From positions 1 to 64,000 of the forward strand of contig CAKUDB010000001.1 of the NCBI GenBank assembly GCA_934644775.1: a stretch of DNA of 64,000 bases. Reading direction: 5' to 3'. A program made the position numbers and the translations under genes. This stretch comes from an uncultured bacterium. GTDB lineage: Bacteria > Vulcanimicrobiota > Xenobia > Xenobiales > Xenobiaceae. The stretch's first letter is position 1. Every line of letters begins with the position of its first letter. Below the pieces are notes generated by a model. That model ran no database searches. It was not told the DNA's origin and worked only from the letters and a program-made list of their open reading frames with translations. Shown here piece by piece: positions 33,962 through 44,100 of this stretch.

Positions 33962-36900
33962 TTGAGTAAGCTTTCTCTAATAAGCCGAGTATTGAAAGTT
34001 GGAGGCCTGGCGGCAGCAGTTTTGGCTGTTTTAGGACTATGTCTAACCGGCTTTCTCTATTTATATCTTTCTCAAGCGGCCGACTCGTTAGCCCATCACG
34101 GATTAGATATTCTTAATAACAGTTTTACCGGCCAAGTTAAGCTGGAAAGGGCTGAGTTTAGCAGGAAATCTCTAGTTTTAGAGGGGGTCTCTTTAAAGCT
34201 GGACGGGGGAGAGCCTTTGGCCAATTTGGAAAGGGCCGAGCTCGATTTCCATTGGTTTAGGGGCTTGACCCGTCTAGATTATATGGCCGTTTTGGGCGAT
34301 TTGCGCTTACATAATTTAAGTCTAACTCCAGAAATAGATAAATATGGCCGCTTTAATTTTGCCCAACTAAAGTCGACTAAGCCCAAGAAAGACCAACCTC
34401 GTTGGCCTTGGGAAAAGTATTTTAGCCGCTACGAAGGGACTGTAAGTTTAGATAATGGCTCGGCTTTCTTTCGGGATTGGAGCCGGGGCGATTTTTGTGC
34501 TCAGCTAGATCGGTTAAATCTTCGTATTAGCGCCCGACCGGAGCATAAAGCCGAGTTGGCTCTAAGTTTTGTTCCTTTGCAAAAAGCCAATTCTTGGGAT
34601 CCTGAAAGTGGCAAGATTGAGCTAAAGGGCAAAATTCGCCTAGATATGGCTCCCGATTTCGACGCTACCCTCAATTTAGCCAAGATCGATCTAGTGCGCT
34701 TTAGTGAATATTACCATTTGCCCCCAACTATCCATCTGTTGGCTGCTCAGCTTGATAGCCGAATTTGGGCTAATTGTAAAGCTTCCACTTGGAATCAAAC
34801 TTTAGAAAAACTCAATTACGGAGGCCATATAAAGTTAAGTTGCGCCTCCTTTATGGTTGAGCCTTGCCAGGAGCCTATCGAAAATATCTTTTTGGAAGCC
34901 GATCTTATTTCTGGCTTAGCTTCTATAAAGAGGCTAGGGGCTCAGTTTGCTGGAGCTTCACTTGGTGCCCAAGGAAAAGTTTATATTTGGAATCCTTCCG
35001 GGCCCAAAAAAGATTGGCAAGGACGAGTCAAGTTAGAAGCCGCTATTCCCCAATTGCCCTTGCGCCGCTTGAGTCGAGCTTTGGGCCTAAATATCCCTAT
35101 AAATGGCAAGGCTAGCACCCAGTTAAATATAGAGGGAACTTTACCCAATCCTGGTGCCCAGGGCAAGATCAAGTCGGCCCAATTAACCTATGCCGATAAA
35201 GAGATACGCCAACTTAGTATAGATGTCAGTTGGAAAGATAAGCTTCTCACCATTGAAAGCTTAAAAGCTCAGGCCGCTCAAGGCCATATCCAAGGGCAAG
35301 GCTATGCCCTCTTTGAAGGTTCTAAGCCCCAGTTAGTCTTTAACCTCAATGGTCGGGATCTTTCCTTGCAAGGGTTAAGTCCTGTCGGCGGCCATATCGA
35401 TCAGCTTAAAGTCTCTATGGTAGGTACGGCCGACTCGCCTTTAGTTTACGGTGAGGGCTCGGGAGTAGGCGGTTTTTCTGGTGCCGCTTCCATGTTAGAG
35501 ACGGCTTCGGCCCAATTTATGATGTTGGGAGATACCGTCAGCTTAAATAATGTCAGAGCCTATACTAACTTGGGCCCGGCCAGTTTACCTTATGCTAGCT
35601 ACAATTATAAACACCCTTATTTATACGCTTCTGTACAAACTGACAATTTAACCTTACCTTCCTTAAATGTGCCTTCTGTAGGCGCTGTTAGTGGCACCGT
35701 CAGTGGCAGGGCCCAAGTTATGGGCATACCTACCGACTTAAATAGTCTGAGTGTTTGCGCTTACAGTCAAAATGCCAATTTAAGTGTAGGCAATTTACAA
35801 ATTAACAACTTACAAGGTGCGCTCGGTTTGGAGGGCATGAACCTTTATCTTCCCCAAATAGTTGGCCAAGCGGCTGGAGGCAATGTTTCGGCCACTGGTT
35901 GGATCGGCTTAAAAGGTGGCACTTCCAGCTTAAGTCTGTTGGCTCAAGATGTAAATATTGCTCCTTTTGCCCATATCGTCAACTATGATATTCCTTTGAA
36001 ACTCGACGGAGTAGGGGATATGGGGGCTAGCTGGTCGGCCAATGGAGCCGATCACAACCATTGGATCAACCTCTATGTTGAAGGGCGGAACGCCCCTCAA
36101 ACTTGGCTCTCCGAGGCGGCGGCCCACACTCTGGTGCCGACAACTAGCCAAGCCTCCCCAAGCACTGCCTCTCTAAGTGCTGTTACTCGAAACGGGGCAG
36201 CTTTTAGCACGGCGGCCTTAAGTAGTCCCGCCAACACTGAATCGCCCTCTCTAGCTCAGGAAATTAGTCCAGCGCCTACGCCTGTGCCAATGTTGCCCTC
36301 TTCTCAAGTTGCTTCTCCAAGGGAGGCTCTTGGGGGCAACCTTTTGGCCTCTTCGGCGGGACTGGCTGTCGAAAAGGCTGCCGATTTAAGCCTTTTGGCT
36401 AAGTCTAACCAAGACGATACCCAAGCGACTAAACGAAAGTTGGGCTTAGCCTACAATGTTGCTCCAGGTTTTAGCCCTTTTGAAGAGCCCCAAGCTTATG
36501 CTGCCGCCGTCCAAGGTTTTGTCGGCCAACAAGGGCTGGGCTTTGTCGGTTGGGCCCAAGATTTAGCTTTAGATGGCCGCCGCCTCACCCAGGATCTCTC
36601 TTTAGAGGGGCGTTTAACTGGTCGTTTCGGAGTTTGGGGCCATCCTCAAAATTTAGCTTTTAGCTATTTTACGGCTATAAGCGGCTCGCCAATTAAGCTT
36701 ACAGACCAACATACTTTGTGGTTATCCGGCCTAGGGTCTTTGAAAGATGGACGCTTAAGCTTAAGCGATAATATTTTGGCTTGGAATTATTGGCCTCGCT
36801 CTGGTTGGGAGGCTATTCCCCATTTAGAAGGCAGCGCTTATGCTTTTTTAGGGCCGGATATGGCTCGTCCGCTGCAGCAAAATGGCTGGCTTTATTCTTG

Positions 36901-39900
36901 GCTACCCAAAGTAGGCTTAGTAAAAATAGAGGGCGATATTCTCTTGGGCACTCCTCTAAGCTACCAACTGGCCGCCCAAGCTACCGATATTGATCTAGCT
37001 TGGTTGCACGAGCAAAATTGGTTGCCCCAGGCTGCCGACTTACTCGATCAAGCCAATATTACCGGCGGCCAGGCTAAGCTTTATGCCCAAATAGGCTCCG
37101 AAGCTGGAGTTCCGAAAATTTTACCCGGTACTTGGGCTTATATCCCTTGGTTTACGGCTGGAAGTGGCCACAACAGCCGAGTCTTTTCCGGGGCGGCTGC
37201 TCTATCTTCGGAAGTAGCTTACCAGCAATCCAATAAGGGTCAAGCTACTATGGGGGTTATCAATTTAGAGCGCTTATTAGTCTCCTCTGCGCCTAGAGAT
37301 AAACGCCTCTTCCAAAGCCAGGGAAGTTTGGCCAACTACGATTCCCAAATAGTGCCTCCAGGTTTATTGCAAGCTAAAGGCCATATCGACTCTGGTCAGA
37401 CCACTTTAAATATTAAAGCTAAAGATTGGAATAGCGATCAAGTTATGGCTCTCTTGCCCAGTTTGGAAGGGCAAAGGCACAAGCTTGACGGTTGGCTAGG
37501 CACCGACGAACTCGATATTTCTTTTGATACTAAGCGCGGCCTTTTAGATACTTTATCTATGGAAGGATCCGTCTATTTCCACGACGGCCACTTGCTTTTG
37601 GCCGATAGCTTAATTCCTATCGACCAACTTTCTGCCCGAATTAGTCGCAATAAGAATAAGCTGATCTTTTCTGACTTAAATTTGCTTTCCGACAATTTCC
37701 TTTTCCAAGGTTCGGGCTGGCGCAGCTCTTCAGGCCGTTTAGAGGCCGAACTTTATGCTAAAGATATTGACTTAAATGCCCTCTCTTACTTAGATCCTGC
37801 TCTGGCCGATTTGTATGGCCAAGCCGATTTGGCCTTGTGTATTGAGTCTGACGATCCCTCTTTTAGAGCGGTGCAAGCTATTTTGGCTATGGAAGGGAAA
37901 GATGTTACTTGGAATTCTGTTCCGGTGAGCCTTTATTTCCCAGATTTTAGGATGGGGGCCCTTAAGAGGAGCGAAAGTGGCCAAGTCTATACTGCTAAGG
38001 GGCTAGGTATAGCGGCCAACTACCAAAAGGGGCGCTTTTATATAAATATTCCTGAAGATGCGGTAAAATTTAGCGCTTATAGATTTTTTGAAAAAGCTTT
38101 ACTCCCTAAAGAAGTAGCCGATCGCTTAACTAATTCCTCAGAAGATAAGCCTACTAAAGGATTCCGTCCCCATCCAGCTTTAGATAATGAGGGGAATATT
38201 ATTGGGGCTCGTTTAGATAAAGATCCTGTCTCTTTTGGTATTGTGGGTGATTTCAACTTTTCGCCCTCTTTAGGTTCTGGGATAAAGGATTGGTTCTTAG
38301 GCCCGGAAGGCCCCGAATTTGGTAATGCCGAGCATCCGCTAGTTTTCAGTTTGCAAAACTTCCAAGGCAATATGGCCCGAGCTGCTTTAGGTTTACCTAT
38401 GAATCAGCGCCGCTTTAGTTTTAGTGGAGAACTGGGATTAAAGGGGCAGTGGTACCAAGGCCATTTGGCCTCTTCTCCGGCCGGTTCCTTGCGCTACAAT
38501 TTCGATATTTCTCAGTTGGCTTTTGGTAGTGTCACTGTCGATGAGGCGGAAAATATCCAAAGTGATAGAAAGAAGTTAGCCCCAGCCGATAAGGAGCCGC
38601 CCCGTCGTCTTTTGTGGCGCGGCCTTACTCTTAAGCAAAACTTAAAGGGGGCTTACACCCGAGAAGAGAAAGTCGGCCGCTTTATTATCGAGCCTTTTGA
38701 GTTTGTACCCACAAAACATAGCTTTGGCCCAGAGGGTAAAGAAGACGAAGAAGCCGCTTCCGGCAGCCTTAGTGGTAGCGTAAATCTGGCTTTAACTCGC
38801 TTGCCGGGCCGCATTTCTACTAACGGTGCTACTTCGGAAAAGAAGCTTAGTCCCAATGCTCCTAAGTCAGCCCCTTCTATAGACGCCAATGAAGTTCACT
38901 TAAAAATAAGTCAGGTGCCTATTTCCGAATTGGGATCTTTCCTCTTCCCCAGTTTGAATAGCGGTTTTGTAGAAAACTTTGTTTTGAATGCTTCTGGCCC
39001 GGTCTACTCTCCGGCTTTCAATATGCTCTTTAATGTTACTAATGGTAGGGCTGGCAGTTTAGGTTTAGCTTCTATAACTGGTGCTGTTAGCGGCCGCCGC
39101 GATCCCCAAAGCAAAGTCTATCAAGTAAAACTTGGCACTTCTGAGACGCCTTTTAGAAATGAGCGGATCAAAGATATTGTCAGCCAAGGCTTGCAACAAT
39201 GGGATAATTCCCCAGATTATGCTGACGGTATAAAAGTCTATTTCGGCAAAGAGAAGAGAAACGATCGAGTCTTTAGCCTTTCTGGGATCTTGCCTTACAA
39301 AGTTACCCGAGTAAAACCCCAAGATAACACTTCTTTGGTGCCTTTCTGGGAAGGGACTAGCATCTCTTTAGACGGTGACGTCGATATCAACGCCGATCTT
39401 AAAGATAAAGACTTAGGCTTACTTTCCAATATTGTCAGCGACGTTACTGACAGTGCTGGCAATATGTTAGGCAATTTACATGTAGGCGGTACTTTGGTGC
39501 GCCCTGAAGTTGTCGGTGAATTGAAAGTTGTCGATGGCAAAATCGAGCACAAGAAAGCCGGTGTTATTTCTAACTTAAATATTGAGGCCAACTTTGGTGA
39601 GATTCTCGATCCCCAACTGAAAACTAAGTATATCGAAGAGAAAAAACGCAATTATATAGCCGAGCATGGTTTGGGAGCCGTTTTGGCTGAACATCTGGCC
39701 CGTAAGGCTCAAAAAGAGCAGAAACAGCAACTGGATAAGGATCCTTTTGCCGCTCTCGATTTGAACAACACCCGTTTTAACCGCGTCGAGTTGCGTAAGT
39801 TTACCGGTACGCTGGGTGACAAAACTTTTGTTGTGCAAGGACGAGCCGATATGGACGGTTTTACTCCTATGGATGTAGATCTCTCCTTAAGTGGCGAGCA

Positions 39901-40987
39901 ACTTCCTTTGCGCTGGGGTGGCCTTTTCGAAGGGCGAGCCGATGTCGATTTGCATTTAAGTAAAGCTAAGGTGAGCAGTGAAGATCTGGCTTTATGGAAG
40001 GAGAGTTTGCGTACTCGGGTGGCGACTCGTCCTAAGTTTGCTGTTTCTTCTTCTTCTGAGGTTAAGGATAAGGTCGTACCTATTCCCAAGTTGTATTATC
40101 TCTCGGGCAAAATTTCTGTACCTAGAGGCGACGTCAGTATCGATGTTAGTAGCTTAACTAGCAATTCTGGGGTCAGTTTCGATTGGAGTAAACTTCCTCT
40201 CGATTATCGCGTCGACGTCAATATCGGTGAAGATGTCTGGATGCACGCTTTAGGTTGTCGTATCAGAGCTGCCGGCCAATTGGCCGTCGTGCCCGATAAA
40301 GATACCGGTAAGCCGGTTATCGACGGTGAGGTCGATCTCTCCCGCGGTCTTTTAGCTATCCCTCTGTACGACTTAAAATTTAAAGTACGTACTGGCAAAG
40401 CCGTCTTTAAGCATAGTCAGATGCCGGAATTGCAAGAGGTAACGGCCGACGCTCAGGTAGACGATTACGAAGTTACGGCTTTTGTCAGTGGCGCTTATCC
40501 AAATATCAAAGTGGAATTTGTATCTAATCCTCCTTTAGCCGAAAAGGATATTCAGAACCTATTGGCCTTGGGCGGATTTGCCAAATATACTCCTTCTAAT
40601 TCTGGCGCTCAGATAGTCCATACTCCGGGCAACACTACTGGAAGTCAGGCTGTTAGTACCGATTTAGATTTAAGTACTTCTGGTATTTCTATGCTTTCTA
40701 GGCTATTGTCTTCGCCCCTTACTCAAGAGATTAGTCGCATGTTATTCTTGTCCGACTTCTCGGTAGATATAACTTCCCCCCACGGCTACTCTTTCAAGAT
40801 TGCCAAAGCCATCGACTCCAAAGATCACTTCTTATTTACTTTGACGCGCAGTTTTAATAGCCAAACTGGCCAAGATGAAAGTGTTTATGGTATAGAGTGG
40901 CACTTCAAAAATAATATGCTCTTCCGCCTAGGTTTCGATCAAGATGGAGAAGTTCGCCCTTGGTTCCAAGGTTTTTGGGAATTTTAA
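33962..40987 (+). CDS. tamB: Giant TamB/AsmA-like protein
   Basis: This 2341-residue protein has one N-terminal membrane anchor (about 14-36) and then a very long run of beta-rich repeats typical of bridge-like lipid transport proteins (TamB, YhdP, YdbH). The conserved TamB C-terminal domain (DUF490) is at about 2000-2341: DLSRGLLAIPLYDLKFKV, then NPPLAEKDIQNLLALGG, then FDQDGEVRPWFQGFWEF at the end. It is far longer than E. coli TamB (about 1260). A low-complexity Ser/Thr/Pro stretch lies at about 718-790 and interrupts the repeats. The start is TTG with a GGGGG site eight bases upstream. Anterograde lipid transfer is inferred from the family. Confidence 0.9.
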   Translation: MSKLSLISRVLKVGGLAAAVLAVLGLCLTGFLYLYLSQAADSLAHHGLDILNNSFTGQVKLERAEFSRKSLVLEGVSLKLDGGEPLANLERAELDFHWFRGLTRLDYMAVLGDLRLHNLSLTPEIDKYGRFNFAQLKSTKPKKDQPRWPWEKYFSRYEGTVSLDNGSAFFRDWSRGDFCAQLDRLNLRISARPEHKAELALSFVPLQKANSWDPESGKIELKGKIRLDMAPDFDATLNLAKIDLVRFSEYYHLPPTIHLLAAQLDSRIWANCKASTWNQTLEKLNYGGHIKLSCASFMVEPCQEPIENIFLEADLISGLASIKRLGAQFAGASLGAQGKVYIWNPSGPKKDWQGRVKLEAAIPQLPLRRLSRALGLNIPINGKASTQLNIEGTLPNPGAQGKIKSAQLTYADKEIRQLSIDVSWKDKLLTIESLKAQAAQGHIQGQGYALFEGSKPQLVFNLNGRDLSLQGLSPVGGHIDQLKVSMVGTADSPLVYGEGSGVGGFSGAASMLETASAQFMMLGDTVSLNNVRAYTNLGPASLPYASYNYKHPYLYASVQTDNLTLPSLNVPSVGAVSGTVSGRAQVMGIPTDLNSLSVCAYSQNANLSVGNLQINNLQGALGLEGMNLYLPQIVGQAAGGNVSATGWIGLKGGTSSLSLLAQDVNIAPFAHIVNYDIPLKLDGVGDMGASWSANGADHNHWINLYVEGRNAPQTWLSEAAAHTLVPTTSQASPSTASLSAVTRNGAAFSTAALSSPANTESPSLAQEISPAPTPVPMLPSSQVASPREALGGNLLASSAGLAVEKAADLSLLAKSNQDDTQATKRKLGLAYNVAPGFSPFEEPQAYAAAVQGFVGQQGLGFVGWAQDLALDGRRLTQDLSLEGRLTGRFGVWGHPQNLAFSYFTAISGSPIKLTDQHTLWLSGLGSLKDGRLSLSDNILAWNYWPRSGWEAIPHLEGSAYAFLGPDMARPLQQNGWLYSWLPKVGLVKIEGDILLGTPLSYQLAAQATDIDLAWLHEQNWLPQAADLLDQANITGGQAKLYAQIGSEAGVPKILPGTWAYIPWFTAGSGHNSRVFSGAAALSSEVAYQQSNKGQATMGVINLERLLVSSAPRDKRLFQSQGSLANYDSQIVPPGLLQAKGHIDSGQTTLNIKAKDWNSDQVMALLPSLEGQRHKLDGWLGTDELDISFDTKRGLLDTLSMEGSVYFHDGHLLLADSLIPIDQLSARISRNKNKLIFSDLNLLSDNFLFQGSGWRSSSGRLEAELYAKDIDLNALSYLDPALADLYGQADLALCIESDDPSFRAVQAILAMEGKDVTWNSVPVSLYFPDFRMGALKRSESGQVYTAKGLGIAANYQKGRFYINIPEDAVKFSAYRFFEKALLPKEVADRLTNSSEDKPTKGFRPHPALDNEGNIIGARLDKDPVSFGIVGDFNFSPSLGSGIKDWFLGPEGPEFGNAEHPLVFSLQNFQGNMARAALGLPMNQRRFSFSGELGLKGQWYQGHLASSPAGSLRYNFDISQLAFGSVTVDEAENIQSDRKKLAPADKEPPRRLLWRGLTLKQNLKGAYTREEKVGRFIIEPFEFVPTKHSFGPEGKEDEEAASGSLSGSVNLALTRLPGRISTNGATSEKKLSPNAPKSAPSIDANEVHLKISQVPISELGSFLFPSLNSGFVENFVLNASGPVYSPAFNMLFNVTNGRAGSLGLASITGAVSGRRDPQSKVYQVKLGTSETPFRNERIKDIVSQGLQQWDNSPDYADGIKVYFGKEKRNDRVFSLSGILPYKVTRVKPQDNTSLVPFWEGTSISLDGDVDINADLKDKDLGLLSNIVSDVTDSAGNMLGNLHVGGTLVRPEVVGELKVVDGKIEHKKAGVISNLNIEANFGEILDPQLKTKYIEEKKRNYIAEHGLGAVLAEHLARKAQKEQKQQLDKDPFAALDLNNTRFNRVELRKFTGTLGDKTFVVQGRADMDGFTPMDVDLSLSGEQLPLRWGGLFEGRADVDLHLSKAKVSSEDLALWKESLRTRVATRPKFAVSSSSEVKDKVVPIPKLYYLSGKISVPRGDVSIDVSSLTSNSGVSFDWSKLPLDYRVDVNIGEDVWMHALGCRIRAAGQLAVVPDKDTGKPVIDGEVDLSRGLLAIPLYDLKFKVRTGKAVFKHSQMPELQEVTADAQVDDYEVTAFVSGAYPNIKVEFVSNPPLAEKDIQNLLALGGFAKYTPSNSGAQIVHTPGNTTGSQAVSTDLDLSTSGISMLSRLLSSPLTQEISRMLFLSDFSVDITSPHGYSFKIAKAIDSKDHFLFTLTRSFNSQTGQDESVYGIEWHFKNNMLFRLGFDQDGEVRPWFQGFWEF

Positions 40988-41073
40988 GCCAAAATATTTT
41001 TTGAAGGCGTATCCTAAAAAAACAGAAAGAAAAGGCGCTTCTGCCTGCAATAGAGAACTTTCATTTTACAAAA

Positions 41074-41079
41074 TATAAT
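41074..41079 (+). promoter_or_regulatory. Possible -10 element before the LRR gene
   Basis: A perfect TATAAT lies 31 bases before the start in a 123-bp gap after tamB. No convincing -35 partner is seen at the right spacing. Confidence 0.35.
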
Positions 41080-41110
41080 AACTTTATAGGGCCGAGGAAG
41101 GGGAAAGAAC

Positions 41111-44100
41111 GTGGATTTTTCTAAGTACAAGGGCTGGCTGTATATGAATCGCTGTCGCACTTCGAGCAGGAGGAGTACTAGCCTTACCAGTCCTTACTTA
41201 TCTTTAGTTAAAGTATTAGGCGACACCGTTACGGATATAGAAAGACAATCGATAAACTCAGAAAACTGTAAAAAACAAGAAAAAAATAATCAGCAAAAAA
41301 ATGAAAATATAAAAGAGACAGCTTCTCGTTCTGCCAACAGCTATAGTTGGGCCGACAACTTTGAATTTGATCCTTTTGATGAAAGCATTTTGACGGGTTG
41401 GAAGAGGACTAAAAAGCAACGCAGTATAGAATTGCCAGCTTTTTCTCCCTCGGGAGTAAAAGTAACTTCTATAGCCGAAGCCGCTTTTGCCGATTCTACC
41501 GATTTAGCCAAAATTATCATCCCCGAAGGGATCGTCTCTATCGGCCAAGGGGCCTTTCTCAATTGTAGTAGTTTAGGCGGCATAGTTTTGCCCACTACCT
41601 TAAAAAGTATCGGCGACGGGGCTTTTAAGGGTTGCGTATCTTTAAAGAATATAACTTTGGGATCGTCTTTAGAGCGTTTGGGTCGCTCGGCTTTTAGCGA
41701 ATGTACTTTGCTAAAAAAAGTAGCTTTCGCTCCGGGATCCGTGTTAAAAGAGATCCCTTCGTTATGTTTTTTTGAATGTGAAAGTTTACACGAAATAAAA
41801 TGGCCTGAAGCTTTGCAAGCCATAAAAGAAGAGGCTTTTCGCGGTTGTACCGGCCTTGAGAGTATTAGTTTGCCCTCTTCTTTAGAGCAAATAGGTTATT
41901 CAGCTTTTCGTGGCTGTACCCGTTTAAAGTTGATACGTATTCCCCAAAAGCTTATAACTCTGGCCGAATTTGCTTTTGCCGAATGTTCTGCCTTAGAAAG
42001 GGCCGAGTTACCCGAACATATTACTACTTTAGAAGGTGGTATTTTTAGCAATTGCTCCAAGATGCGCTCTGTAAAGCTGAGCAACGCTTTGCAAAAGGTT
42101 GGCTTTAGTGCTTTTAGCGGCTGTACCTCTTTAAAAGATTTTTCTTTTCCTGCTTCTCTTTCGGCTGTTGGAGTGCGAGCCTTTTGTGATTGTGTAAGTT
42201 TGCAAAAGATCGATTTAAGTCGTTGTAAATTATCCATTTTGGAGCAAGAGGTCTTTAGCGGTTGTAGCGGCTTACACGAAATTTATTTGCCTTTTTGCCT
42301 ACAAAAAATTTATAAAGCCTGTTTTAAAGGGTGTACCGAGCTTTATAGCGTGGAAATTCCCTCTGAGGTTAATTCTTTAGGAGAGCGCTGTTTTGAAAAT
42401 TGTCGCAAACTTCACGAAATAGATCTTAGTGCTATTCCTCTAGCTATCCCTGAAGGTTTTTGTGCCGATTGCTCTCAGCTTACCTCTATTAGTTTCCACA
42501 ATGATACTCCAGAAATAGGGGTGGGCGCTTTTGCCAATTGTCGCTCTTTAGTTAAGCTCGAGTTGCCGGAAAAGTTGCAAATTATCCGCGAGCGGGCCTT
42601 CTTAAATTGCTCGAGCCTCACAGAAATAGATTGTGGTAAGCAATTGCGTCGGCTCGGCTCTGAAGCTTTTAAAGGGTGTAACGCTTTGCGTCGAGTCGAT
42701 TTGCCCGCCTCTTTAACCGTATTTGGCAAAGAAGGGCCGATCTTTAGTAACGAAGCTGATGAATTAGTTATTTACGGTACGCCCAGCAGCAGTGCCGAAG
42801 ATTATGCCCGCTTACATCGCATAAAGTTCTACGATCCTTTGCTCCACGAAATAAAAGAAGATGGCGGTGAAGAGGGTGACTATTTTGACAATAACGAGCT
42901 AGCTGAAGATACTTCCGACGAAGATCTTACCCCCGAAGAGGAAGAGACTGAGGTATTAGTGCCAGGCAGCCAGACCGTCTCTCGTCAGGTATTCGGTTTG
43001 CGGGTTAGTCCTTCTTCTTACAAATCTATCACTTCCAAGGGCGATTGGATCGTTATTCGCCACAAAGCCTTTGAGAAAAAAGCCGACGCTCGCTCCAATG
43101 TCCCGGTGGCTGTCCATTTAGAAGGCATAAACCATATAGGCAACAGAGCTTTTTGTAATCGCAACGTAGTATTTCTCGATTGTTCCGACAATTTAGTCTC
43201 TATTGGCAAAGCCGCTTTCTGGGGCTGTAGCTTATTGCAAAAAGTGCGCTGGTCTAAGCGTTTAAGTTTTATCGATAAAAGTGCTTTTTGGGGCTGCCAC
43301 TCCTTAAAAACTCTGGATTTCCCCGATTCTTTGCAATTTATCGATAATTGGGCCTTTTTGGGTTGCTCCGCTATAGAAAGTATCCATTTGCCCTCTTATT
43401 TAGTCTCTTTGGGAGATTATGTCTTCGCTTATTGCTCAAGTTTAGTTAATATTGTTATCCCTTCGGGGACTCGTTCTTTAGGCGTGGGCGTCTTTTTCGG
43501 CTGTAAGGCTCTGCGCCGAGTAGTTATACCCCCTTCTGTAAAACAGTTCGGCCCAGAAATGTGCCAATTTAGCCCTATTTTTGGCAGTGGTTGCCTTTTA
43601 GACGAGGGCAATAATGGCGAAGCTGATAAAAAAGATCAAGATACAGAGCAAATTATTATCGTTTGCCAAAAAGATTCAGCAGCTCATGAATATGCTTTGC
43701 ATTATGGCCTTAAGTGCGAGTTAATTAACTTCGAAGACGGTAGCTTGGCTAACGAGCTAATTAAAGGCGGAGGTTATATGCTCTGCGGCTTGGGCGTTTC
43801 AGATAGCACCTCTAAGTGTAGCCAAGCTTTTAGCGCTAAGTCTAAGCCAAGCCCTTCTCGGCCTGTAGTGCGCCTACTTAATGGGCGGCCAAACACTAAA
43901 GAGAAGGTCTCTAAGGTTGGCCTTTGGGCTGCTTCCAATAGCCGCCCAGAATTATCCCCTTCTACTACTTTCGCCCTTCTCCAAGGGGCTTACGAAGTGC
44001 TCGATCTGGCCGATTATTTGAAGGCTTGGCACAGAGCTTCGGCTTCGAGTGTAAAAAGGATCCTTAATTCTTCGCGTTTATTCTCTTCTATAGAAGATAT

